Source of the DNA: Pseudomonadota bacterium
Lineage (GTDB): Bacteria > Desulfobacterota > GWC2-55-46 > JADFVP01
DNA: 10,688 nt
Assembly (NCBI GenBank): GCA_015222595.1
Contig: JADFVP010000165.1
Location: 1-10,688 of the forward strand
Reading direction: 5' to 3'
Part shown: piece by piece, positions 1 to 6,409 of the stretch
Layout of the letters: every line of letters begins with the position of its first letter
Numbering within the stretch: position 1 is the first letter of the stretch
Position numbers and translations under genes: made by a program
Notes under the pieces: generated by a model
The model's database searches: none
The model's input: only the letters and a program-made list of their open reading frames with translations
What the model was told of the DNA's origin: nothing

Positions 1-480
1 GTACTCGCCGTCCCATATCTTGTTCATGGTTATCGGCGTAGAGCCCGCCTTCATCTTAAAGATCTTCGGGTGGCAGGTGCTGCATTTGAGCCAGATCGTA
101 TGGGCGTCGTGAGGAAAGACCACATCGGGCATGAACTTGCGCTTGACCCTGCGCAGTATCCGTTTATCGAATACAGCCTCGGCCTTTTTGGCCTCGCGCC
201 CGCTAACCGTAGCGCGCGGCTTAATCACGCCGTCCTTTATCGCCTTGGCCCAGTCGACAAAGCCGTACTCGTCTTTAGGAAGGTACTCCAGCGAGAGCAC
301 GTCCGGGGAGCTGTCTATCATTCCGTACTTATCCCGCTTCAGCTCTCCGGGTTCGAGCATATAGGTGTGCCGGGCCCTGTCGGCAGGCGCCGGTTCCATA
401 ATATACTCCCCGGCAACCGCACCAACGGCAACACTAACTAACACTGCGGCCAACAAATATTTTATCGAGTTATGCAGCAT
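1..480 (-). CDS. Exported c-type cytochrome, N-terminal 160 residues (runs off left edge)
   Basis: This is a partial gene; codon 160 ends exactly at the window edge. Residues 1-24 form a Sec-type signal peptide: a short basic start, a hydrophobic core (LLAAVLVSVAVGAVAG) and likely cleavage before EYIM, so the mature protein is periplasmic or cell-surface. A charged linker follows (about residues 25-117). The first haem site is CSTCH, with C133 and C136 for covalent attachment and H137 as axial ligand; H124 and H127 just upstream are candidate distal ligands. The context FPHDAHTIWLKCSTCHP resembles the repeat unit of periplasmic cytochrome c7/c3-type multihaem proteins, so more haem sites probably lie past the edge. 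The likely role is electron transfer in respiration, with unknown partner. The ATG at 478-480 is preceded by a GAGAG purine stretch. The gene lies 67 bp downstream of pilB on the same strand. Cytochrome assignment is firm; the exact subfamily is not. Confidence 0.85.
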   Translation of the reverse strand, partial: MLHNSIKYLLAAVLVSVAVGAVAGEYIMEPAPADRARHTYMLEPGELKRDKYGMIDSSPDVLSLEYLPKDEYGFVDWAKAIKDGVIKPRATVSGREAKKAEAVFDKRILRRVKRKFMPDVVFPHDAHTIWLKCSTCHPKIFKMKAGSTPITMNKIWDGEY

Positions 481-496
481 ATCCGTTCTCTCTATT

Positions 497-519
497 ATTA
501 TAATATTTTTTTACGTCAA
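497..519 (-). promoter_or_regulatory. Weak candidate promoter for the cytochrome gene
   Basis: On the minus strand the AT-rich pilB-cytochrome gap carries TTGACG (514-519) and a perfect TATAAT (497-502), separated by only 11 bp. A normal sigma70 spacer is 16-18 bp, so the two boxes cannot act together as a standard promoter. The TATAAT could work alone with a poor -35 (TTCGGT, 18 bp spacer). Transcription from it would start only about 10 bases before the ATG. Read-through from pilB is an alternative. Confidence 0.25.
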
Positions 520-547
520 TACCGAACCCATCCACTCTAGCGAAAAC

Positions 548-2440
548 TCAAGCATGCTCTCTAGTTTCGAAATCGAACTTCTCTGCACAGTACGGGCACG
601 CAACCCAATCCGGCTCTCGCGTCTTGGCGCAGCCCGGACACTCCAAGAGCAGATTCTTGCCGCAACTGCTGCAATGTGCGCTGCCGCTCTCGACCGCACT
701 CGAACACCACGGACAGGTTGACTCCGCCCCGGAGTCGCTCTTGGAAAGATAGACAACGCGGGTGAGTTCCTCTATGGTGGTCTTCCCGGCAAGAACCTTG
801 CGAACTCCATCCATATGAAGCGGCGTCATGCCGCCCTCGACCGCCGCCTTAACGAGTTCGTGCTCAGGGGCGTCGGTGGCCACAAGAGAACGGAAACGGT
901 CGTTTACCGAGAGCACCTCGAACACCCCTATGCGCCCCGAGTATCCGGTGCCGTTACAGCTCTCGCACCCGGCACCCCTGTAGAGCTTCTCCGTTCCGGC
1001 CAACAGTGCACCGTACCTCTCAATCTCCCCTGCCTCCGGGCGGTACGACTCCTTGCATTCGGAACAGATAGACCTTACGAGCCGCTGTGCCACTATACCG
1101 TTCAGGGCCGTACCTATCATGTAGTTCGGCACATCCATATTCTTTAACCGCACCACGGAGCTTACGGCGTCGTTGGTATGGAGCGTTGTGAAGACGAGGT
1201 GGCCGGTAAGAGAAGCCTGATGCGCTATAACAGCAGTCTCGGTGTCGCGCATCTCGCCGACCAGAATAACGTCCGGGTCCTGGCGCAACACCGAACGGAG
1301 CGTGTACGCAAAGGTCAACCCTGTCTTCTCGTTTACGGCAACCTGGTTTACGCCCTTTAGCTCGTACTCTATCGGGTCTTCTATCGTAATAATATTAATC
1401 TTTTCGCTCATTATCGACGTTATCATCGCGTAGAGCGAGCTGCTTTTACCCGAACCCGTCGGCCCTGTCACCAACACTATGCCCTGGGGCCTGTCTATCA
1501 TATCTTTAACGACTTCGTGGTCCCGCTCTGAGAGCCCGAGCCCGTCGAGGTCGGCAACAGAGGCCTTGGAGTCGAGCACCCTCAGCACCACGGTCTCACC
1601 ATAGTGCGTCGGAAGGGTCGATATCCTGAGATCCAGAGACCTCTCGCCTATACGCACCTTTATCCTGCCGTCCTGAGAGACCCTGCGCTCGGCAATATCC
1701 ATCTTGGCCATTATCTTTATTCTCGACACCACCGGGCCCTGCACCCACTTGGGCAGCTGCATGGTCTCGCGCATAATGCCATCGACCCTGAGGCGGAGCT
1801 TTACCTCCTTCTCCTGAGGCTCTATATGGATATCGCTCGCCTTGTTCTCAACGGCGTGGACTATTATGGAGTCAACCATCTTTATTATCGGCGGGGCCGC
1901 GCTCCGGCGCACCTGCTCGGTGAGGTCGCGCCCGGAGTCCGACTCGTGCACCACCTCGACCAGAGAGTCCTGCTTGAGGTCGACCACAAGCTCTTCTATC
2001 GGCTCGTTCATGTTGTACTGGCGGCGAATAGCCCCCACGAGGCTCTTTGTGGTAGAGACGCAGGGCTGGATCTGGAGTCCTGTAGAAAAGCGAATATCGT
2101 CTATGGCGTCGAGGTTCAGAGGGTCGGCCATGGCAAGCTTCAGAACCTTCTTCTCAACAGAGATAGGCAACACAAGGTGCTTGTTGGCCAACTTCTCATC
2201 CATCAGCTCAACGGCCTCAGGCTCTATGTCGGTGGATGCAAGGTCTACGAAGGGAATTTTGAGCTGAAATGAAAGCGTCTGCGCAATATCTATCTCATCG
2301 CAGAAGCCCTTGCTGACAAGCAGGCTGCCGAGCCTCTTCCCCTTCTTTGCCCCCTTGGCCTGGCGCAGAACCTCACTTAACTGTTCCGGGCTTATAAGGC
2401 CGGACTCAACAAGGAGTTCTCCTATCTTCTTTACCGCCAT
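548..2440 (-). CDS. pilB: PilB/GspE-family assembly ATPase with C-terminal double zinc ribbon
   Basis: This is a 630-residue cytoplasmic hexameric ATPase of the type IV pilus/type II secretion family, which powers extension of a pilus or pseudopilus. Residues 5-28 and 36-59 form an MshEN-type tandem motif (cyclic-di-GMP-binding fold in relatives). The core has an Asp box (ITIEDPIEYE, 351-360), Walker A GPTGSGKS (326-333), Walker B VILVGEMRD (391-399) and a His box (LVFTTLHTND, 415-424). The family zinc site is C459/C462 and C492/C495. After the usual end at about residue 570 there is an extra segment with four CxxC pairs (C576/C579, C590/C593, C601/C604, C615/C618), the pattern of a double zinc ribbon. 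The start is well supported: GGAGG at 2447-2451 lies six bases from the ATG, and an in-frame TAG upstream excludes a longer form. No pilC, pilT, pilin or gsp gene is in the window, so PilB versus GspE/MshE cannot be settled; the symbol is tentative. Confidence 0.93.
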   Translation of the reverse strand: MAVKKIGELLVESGLISPEQLSEVLRQAKGAKKGKRLGSLLVSKGFCDEIDIAQTLSFQLKIPFVDLASTDIEPEAVELMDEKLANKHLVLPISVEKKVLKLAMADPLNLDAIDDIRFSTGLQIQPCVSTTKSLVGAIRRQYNMNEPIEELVVDLKQDSLVEVVHESDSGRDLTEQVRRSAAPPIIKMVDSIIVHAVENKASDIHIEPQEKEVKLRLRVDGIMRETMQLPKWVQGPVVSRIKIMAKMDIAERRVSQDGRIKVRIGERSLDLRISTLPTHYGETVVLRVLDSKASVADLDGLGLSERDHEVVKDMIDRPQGIVLVTGPTGSGKSSSLYAMITSIMSEKINIITIEDPIEYELKGVNQVAVNEKTGLTFAYTLRSVLRQDPDVILVGEMRDTETAVIAHQASLTGHLVFTTLHTNDAVSSVVRLKNMDVPNYMIGTALNGIVAQRLVRSICSECKESYRPEAGEIERYGALLAGTEKLYRGAGCESCNGTGYSGRIGVFEVLSVNDRFRSLVATDAPEHELVKAAVEGGMTPLHMDGVRKVLAGKTTIEELTRVVYLSKSDSGAESTCPWCSSAVESGSAHCSSCGKNLLLECPGCAKTREPDWVACPYCAEKFDFETREHA

Positions 2441-2446
2441 ACGGGG

Positions 2447-2474
2447 CCTCCACGGGCAGGTCTACAAACTGCCC
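2447..2474 (-). promoter_or_regulatory. Shine-Dalgarno site and abutting hairpin in the pilB leader
   Basis: The leader RNA of the PilB-like gene can form a perfect six-pair stem, GGGCAG with CTGCCC (2469-2474 and 2454-2459), around a nine-base loop. The stem ends two bases before the GGAGG ribosome binding site (2447-2451). A second GGAGG (within 2472-2477) overlaps the outer arm of the stem but has no in-frame start codon. The stem is GC-rich but short. It may influence ribosome access; it is not a terminator because no U-run follows. Confidence 0.45.
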
Positions 2475-2508
2475 TCCATCCAAAAGGAAATGATAGTCGC
2501 GAGCTTAA

Positions 2509-2538
2509 AGTATAACATCTATAACCACAATTTTTCAA
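2509..2538 (-). promoter_or_regulatory. Probable sigma70 promoter of pilB
   Basis: On the minus strand TTGAAA (2533-2538) and TATACT (2509-2514) are separated by 18 bp, each matching five of six consensus positions. They lie in the 124 bp gap after the DUF362 gene. A start near 2502 would give a leader of about 60 bases containing the hairpin and ribosome binding site. This suggests pilB is transcribed independently of the upstream rnj cluster. No terminator is visible between the DUF362 stop and this promoter, so read-through is also possible. Confidence 0.6.
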
Positions 2539-2564
2539 GGCTCTTCTTGCCCTTTACTCTTTAC

Positions 2565-3704
2565 TCAGACCGGTTCCAGCCGGTACTTCCGCGTTCCGAG
2601 CCCCAGCCTCTCGGCGCTCTTTAGCTGCACCTCCCAGTCCACCTCCGGGTAAACCCCCCGGAACTTGTCTCCCCCGGGCTCAATTCCGCTCTTTAACGCA
2701 GTGCCTGCAAAGCCTGCGCCCCTGTTTACGAGATCTGCCGAAGCGGCATCTATTGCCACTGGGTCGGTTGAGGCTACTATCCCGACATCCGGGGCGATCG
2801 GCGCATCGGTGTGGCCGTAACAGTCGCAAGACGGGCTTATGCGCTGAATGAAGTTTATATAGACCGTCCGGCCCTCTTTGTTCTTGAGCGCCCCTTGCGC
2901 ATGCTCGACCATCTTCTTCTGGAGCCCCGTGGTCGTTTCGTCCCAGCTTATCTTGATAGCGCCTTCGGGACACGCCGGTATGCAGTGGCCGCAGCCTATG
3001 CACTTTGCGTCGTCTATTAAAGCGACGGACTCTATCTCTATCGCCTCCGCCGGACAGACCGTAACGCACGCCCCACAGGCAAAGCACTCTTCGGGCTCTA
3101 CTACAGGGGCGCAGTTGGAGTGCTGCGCCAGCTTGCCTTCGCGCGACGCGCACCCCATGCCGACGTTCTTTAGCGCTCCGCCAAAGCCGCTCATTTCATG
3201 GCACTTAAAGTGCGTTAAGACCACCATGGCATCGGCGTTGACTATCTCGCGCGCTATCTGAACCTCTTTGTACTGGCCGCCCTCTACCTCTACCGCAACC
3301 CCGTCGTTGCCCCTCAGGCCGTCGGCGATGATTATCGGCGCGTTCACGACCGAATAGGCAAAGCCGTTCTCTATTGCGGTGGCTATGTGGCCGACCGAGT
3401 TGGTGCGCGCACCGACATAGAGCGTATTGGTGTCGGTCAGAAACGGAGCTGCTCCCGTGGCCTTTATCCTCTCGACCACGCTGCGAACAAAGACCGGCGG
3501 TATGTAAGCCGTATTGCCCTTCTCGCCAAAGTGGACTTTTATGGCAACAAGGGTCCCTTTGCCGAACTTCTCGTCCACGCCGACTGAGTCGAGGAGCCGC
3601 CCGAGCTTATCTATAAGGTTGTCTTGCAGGCTTGCTCTTAAGTCCGCAAAGTAGACTGTCGCCTCTTCTTCCAATTTCTCTTTTTCCAGTTTCTCTTGGG
3701 CCAT
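2565..3704 (-). CDS. DUF362 protein with two [4Fe-4S] ferredoxin motifs
   Basis: This is a 379-residue protein with no signal peptide. It has a DUF362 fold split around a 2[4Fe-4S] ferredoxin insert. The N-terminal part (about 16-200) contains the typical VHFGEKGNTAY (57-67) and HFKCHEMSGFGGALKNVGMG (165-184) segments. The ferredoxin insert has C207/C210/C213 with C217, and C235/C238/C241 with C245, the CxxCxxCxxxCP pattern twice. The C-terminal part carries SPSCDCYGHTDAP (291-303) and a DPVAIDAASADL segment typical of the family. Extra cysteines at 168, 185, 198, 293 and 295 might hold another metal site. The biochemical role of DUF362-ferredoxin proteins is not established; electron transfer or metal-cofactor chemistry in the cytoplasm is plausible. 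A Lys/Glu-rich N-terminal tail (1-14) precedes the conserved region. The ATG has GGGAG at 3714-3718, nine bases away. It follows rnj by 53 bp and is probably co-transcribed with it. Confidence 0.92.
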   Translation of the reverse strand: MAQEKLEKEKLEEEATVYFADLRASLQDNLIDKLGRLLDSVGVDEKFGKGTLVAIKVHFGEKGNTAYIPPVFVRSVVERIKATGAAPFLTDTNTLYVGARTNSVGHIATAIENGFAYSVVNAPIIIADGLRGNDGVAVEVEGGQYKEVQIAREIVNADAMVVLTHFKCHEMSGFGGALKNVGMGCASREGKLAQHSNCAPVVEPEECFACGACVTVCPAEAIEIESVALIDDAKCIGCGHCIPACPEGAIKISWDETTTGLQKKMVEHAQGALKNKEGRTVYINFIQRISPSCDCYGHTDAPIAPDVGIVASTDPVAIDAASADLVNRGAGFAGTALKSGIEPGGDKFRGVYPEVDWEVQLKSAERLGLGTRKYRLEPV

Positions 3705-3757
3705 CTCTCACCGCTCCCTAAACAAACTTCTTTACTCACCCCCGTAGCCGCTTTGTC

Positions 3758-5443
3758 TCAGACCTCTATGACCACAGGGAAGATGACCGGCCTTCTCTCT
3801 AGCTCCTTATTGAAGAGCTTTCTGAGCACCCTCTTTACAGTGGACGTAACCTCGGTGCCCTCTGTGCGCGCCTCAGGGCCAAGCTCTGCAAGGGCCTCTA
3901 CTATCCCCTGCTTGGCGCGCTCGAGCAGCTCCGCGCCCTCTTCTTCTAAAACAAAGCCGCGCGTTATAATATCGGGGCCGTAAGTTATCTCGCCTGTTGT
4001 GGAGTTCAGAAGCACCACGGCCAAGACCATGCCGTCCTTCGACAGATACATCCTGTCCTTTATCACCAGGTCTCCGACGTCGCCGACCCCCTTGCCGTCT
4101 ATGAAGACGCGGCCGGACTCCACGCGGCCCGTTATCTCGATACCGTCCCCGACGAACTCTACGACGTCGCCGTCCTCTGCGATAACGATATTATCCTTGG
4201 CCACGCCGACAGTACCCGCAAGCCTCGCGTGGAGCACCAGGTGGCGGTACTCTCCGTGCACGGGAATAAAGCACTTAGGCTTTACCATATTGAGCATTAT
4301 CTTAAGCTCCTCTTTCGACGCATGCCCGGAGACGTGGATCTCCGAGACCTTCTCGTAGATAACTTCCGCCCCTCGCCTGTAGAGGTGGTTCATCATTGCA
4401 GAGATAGCCTTCTCGTTGCCGGGTATGAACTTGCAAGAGAGGATAACGGTATCTCCGGGGCGAACCTTTACCTTCTTGTGCGAATCGACCGCCATACGCA
4501 TAAGCGCGCTCATCGGCTCGCCCTGGCTCCCTGTGGTGAGGAGCACCACGCGCTGGACCGGAAGAGTGCCGAGGGCGCTCATCTCTACTATAAGACCGTC
4601 CGGGGCGCTCAAGTAACCGAGCGTGCGAGCAATAGCAATATTTGCCACCATGCTTCTGCCGTTCAGTATGACCTTGCGCCCGTGCTTGGCAGCAGCGTCG
4701 AAGACCTGCTGTATACGGTGGATGTTCGATGAGAAGGTCGCAAAGACTATGCGACCCTCGCACGAGCCGAAGACCGCGTCTATTCTAACCCCGACCTCCT
4801 TCTCGCTTATCGTATACCCCTCCTTCTCCACGTTGGTCGAGTCGGAGAGCAGCGCGAGAACGCCGCGCTCGCCGTACTCCGAAAAGCGCGCGTAATCGAG
4901 CACCTCGCCGTCCACCGGGGTCTGGTCGAACTTAAAGTCCCCGGTATGAATCACCACGCCCTTTGGCGTAGTTATAGCGAGCCCGCAGCCGTCTACTATC
5001 GAGTGGCTGACACGGATGAACTCTACATCGAACGGCCCTACGGAGATAACGTCTCTCGGGCGCACGGTCTCGAACTCAGTGGAGCCCAGAAGATCGTGCT
5101 CTCTGAGCTTCGCCTCTATAAGGCCTATGGTAAGGGTGGTTGCGTAAATCGGGGCGTTGATCTGGCGAAGCACAAAGGGCAGGGCCCCTACGTGGTCTTC
5201 GTGGCCGTGGGTGATGATAAAGGCCGCTACCTTCTCTCTGTTCTCTATCAGGTAGGAGATGTCGGGAATGACAATATCTATGCCGAGCATATGCTCGTCC
5301 GGGAACATAAGGCCGCAATCGACCACGATGATAGTGTCTCCGTACTCGACCACCATCATGTTGAGCCCTATTTCACCGAGCCCTCCAAGGGGAATCAGCT
5401 TGAGCGCGGGCTCGGTGTCGTCTCTCTTGTCGATCTCACCCAT
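3758..5443 (-). CDS. rnj: Ribonuclease J (metallo-beta-lactamase/beta-CASP RNase)
   Basis: This is a full-length 561-residue RNase J, a cytoplasmic zinc-dependent enzyme with 5'-3' exonuclease and endonuclease activity in mRNA decay and rRNA processing. The catalytic motif HGHEDHVG is at 79-86. Further metal ligands are H147 (VSHSIVDG), D169 (HTGDFKFDQTP) and H396 (PVHGEYRH). The beta-CASP part includes TFSSNIHR (236-243) and HVSGHAS (370-376). The C-terminal RNase J domain (about 460-561) ends in the typical RRPVIFPVVIEV. No metal ligand is missing. The ATG has GGGAG at 5452-5456, eight bases away. It lies 33 bp after plsC and 53 bp before the DUF362 gene on the same strand, so an operon is likely. 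Only one copy is in the window, so J1/J2 numbering is not warranted. Confidence 0.97.
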   Translation of the reverse strand: MGEIDKRDDTEPALKLIPLGGLGEIGLNMMVVEYGDTIIVVDCGLMFPDEHMLGIDIVIPDISYLIENREKVAAFIITHGHEDHVGALPFVLRQINAPIYATTLTIGLIEAKLREHDLLGSTEFETVRPRDVISVGPFDVEFIRVSHSIVDGCGLAITTPKGVVIHTGDFKFDQTPVDGEVLDYARFSEYGERGVLALLSDSTNVEKEGYTISEKEVGVRIDAVFGSCEGRIVFATFSSNIHRIQQVFDAAAKHGRKVILNGRSMVANIAIARTLGYLSAPDGLIVEMSALGTLPVQRVVLLTTGSQGEPMSALMRMAVDSHKKVKVRPGDTVILSCKFIPGNEKAISAMMNHLYRRGAEVIYEKVSEIHVSGHASKEELKIMLNMVKPKCFIPVHGEYRHLVLHARLAGTVGVAKDNIVIAEDGDVVEFVGDGIEITGRVESGRVFIDGKGVGDVGDLVIKDRMYLSKDGMVLAVVLLNSTTGEITYGPDIITRGFVLEEEGAELLERAKQGIVEALAELGPEARTEGTEVTSTVKRVLRKLFNKELERRPVIFPVVIEV

Positions 5444-5476
5444 CTGTTCGGCTCCCGTCTTCTATAATGGACAGCG

Positions 5477-6172
5477 TTACTTTTCGAGCATTCCGGCTAT
5501 AGCCTCTTTGGTGCGGTTGCGAAGCTCGACTACAGTAGCGCCATCTGTTGAAATGGGGGGCGCAAAGGAGAGCGTAACTTCGCTCGGAGTTATAGAGTAC
5601 CGGCCCCTCTTCATAATACCCCCGGTTCCCTGCACGGCAACCGGCAAAATATCGACATCCGAGCCCATTGCGAGCCTGAACGCGCCCTTCTTAAAAGGCA
5701 GAAGAGTACCGTCCTGACTTCTGGTGCCTTCGGGAAAGATCAGGATGGAGGTGCCTGAGAAGACCTTCTCTGCTGCGGCCTCAATCGATTTATACGCTTT
5801 GCCGGCATCATCGCGCTCTATATCGATATACCCGGCAAGCGACATGGTCCAGCCGATAACCGGAATGGAGAAGAGGCTCTTTTTGGCCACCCACCTGTAC
5901 TGCATAGGCATAAAAGCCTGGAGCACAGGGATGTCATAAGCCCCCTGATGGTTCGACAGTATCGTAACGGGCCGATCACGCGGCACGTTCTCCAGTCCCC
6001 GAACCGTTACCTTTATGCCCGAAAGCGCCAGTATTATTCTGCACCAGAAGGCACCAATAGCGTGCACGTACTTGCCGCTTCTATCTATCAACAAAGAGAG
6101 AAGTACCACGACAAAGAGGGTTAGAGTTATCGGAAGGCCTGCGACCCATAAGAGTAATGTCCTAGAAAACAT
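5477..6172 (-). CDS. plsC: PlsC-type 1-acyl-sn-glycerol-3-phosphate acyltransferase
   Basis: This is a 231-residue membrane-anchored acyltransferase that should transfer a fatty acyl group to lysophosphatidic acid, giving phosphatidic acid for phospholipid synthesis. A hydrophobic anchor spans about residues 5-29. The catalytic NHxxxxD motif is NHQGAYD (74-80: H75, D80), followed by the WVAKKSLFSIPVIGW substrate-binding region (94-108) and the FPEGTRS motif (146-152). LPVAVQG (176-182) matches the fourth family block. Length is normal for the family. The nearest ribosome-binding-like sequence is a weak AAGG 12 bases before the ATG. A good promoter directly upstream would start transcription at about the ATG, so this may be a leaderless message. 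It is probably the first gene of a plsC-rnj-DUF362 operon. Related acyltransferases using other lysolipids share these motifs, so substrate is inferred. Confidence 0.92.
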   Translation of the reverse strand: MFSRTLLLWVAGLPITLTLFVVVLLSLLIDRSGKYVHAIGAFWCRIILALSGIKVTVRGLENVPRDRPVTILSNHQGAYDIPVLQAFMPMQYRWVAKKSLFSIPVIGWTMSLAGYIDIERDDAGKAYKSIEAAAEKVFSGTSILIFPEGTRSQDGTLLPFKKGAFRLAMGSDVDILPVAVQGTGGIMKRGRYSITPSEVTLSFAPPISTDGATVVELRNRTKEAIAGMLEK

Positions 6173-6178
6173 CGTAAA

Positions 6179-6208
6179 ATATTACCTTTTTTCCGCCTTG
6201 TCTGTCAA
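6179..6208 (-). promoter_or_regulatory. Candidate promoter of the plsC operon, leaderless geometry
   Basis: On the minus strand a perfect TTGACA (6203-6208) is followed after 18 bp by TAATAT (6179-6184, four of six consensus positions). Only six bases separate the -10 box from the plsC ATG at 6170-6172, so the expected first transcribed base falls at or next to the start codon. A 16-bp imperfect palindrome (6220-6235, ATTAT arms flanking TTCGGCG-type centre) lies just upstream of the -35 and could be an operator, though it is short. Confidence 0.5.
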
Positions 6209-6314
6209 TTTTAAGTTCTATTATTCGGCGATAATTCGCTAAATAGTCGCCAACGGCTCCTTTAGGCCACCCCGTACATGTAATCCTAGAGCCATCAGAG
6301 TCAGAAAGTAGGCC

Positions 6315-6343
6315 TTGAACTTTACGGGCAGTACTGATAAATT
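6315..6343 (+). promoter_or_regulatory. ssb: Candidate promoter of ssb
   Basis: TTGAAC (6315-6320) and TAAATT (6338-6343) are separated by 17 bp, each matching four of six sigma70 positions. A start near 6350 gives a leader of about 60 bases. The boxes overlap the minus-strand AGGAGG region, so the divergent gap is tightly packed. A second TTGACT (6376-6381) with TATAAG (6393-6398) is present but at 11 bp spacing. Confidence 0.4.
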
Positions 6344-6395
6344 ATCCTCCTGAAAAGAGTTAAATTACCCATGAATTGACTCGGCATACCAGTAT

Positions 6396-6401
6396 AAGGA
6401 G
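6396..6401 (+). promoter_or_regulatory. ssb: Ribosome binding site of ssb
   Basis: AAGGAG lies eight bases before the ATG at 6410-6412. It is a strong, well-placed site and fixes the start of the single-stranded DNA-binding protein. Confidence 0.8.
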
Positions 6402-6409
6402 ATTACACA

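Larger units (their letters stand above)
6162..6351 (-). other. Start-less, protein-like frame upstream of and overlapping plsC (possible gene remnant or repeat)
   Basis: On the minus strand a perfect AGGAGG (6346-6351) is followed seven bases later by an open frame of 58 codons that ends at a TAG (6162-6164) eight bases inside plsC. It has no ATG, GTG or TTG start; the codon at normal start distance is ATC (6336-6338). Its product would include CTGWPKGAVGDYLANYRR and a basic C-terminal stretch IDRQGGKKVIFYDVF. A second frame over the same DNA is also open from near the AGGAGG to a TAG at 6239-6241 and reads LPVKFKAYFLTLMALGLH and then VRGGLKEPLATI. Base composition is more AT-rich than the neighbouring genes. 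I do not assign a function. It may be a decayed gene, an extragenic repeat, or a leader for plsC. Confidence 0.35.

Noticed and set aside
1604..2272. A 222-codon open frame on the plus strand opposite the PilB-like gene
   Set aside because: It is fully antisense to a clearly conserved ATPase, has no ribosome binding site I can see, and its composition looks like a codon-bias shadow (Leu/His/Arg-rich).
2539..2564. Possible terminator after the DUF362 gene (AAGGGC and GCCTT arms)
   Set aside because: The stem needs a bulge and is followed by GAAAAATTG, not a T-run, so it lacks the form of an intrinsic terminator.
4946..5467. A 173-codon open frame on the plus strand opposite rnj, and another at 4229-4732
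   Set aside because: Both are antisense to intact RNase J catalytic regions and resemble no family I know; they are shadows.
6220..6290. Integron attC-like or riboswitch-like structure in the ssb-plsC gap
   Set aside because: The attC core consensus (GTTRRRY with RYYYAAC) does not fit the GTTGGCG/CGCCAAC sequence, and no known riboswitch core is recognisable.
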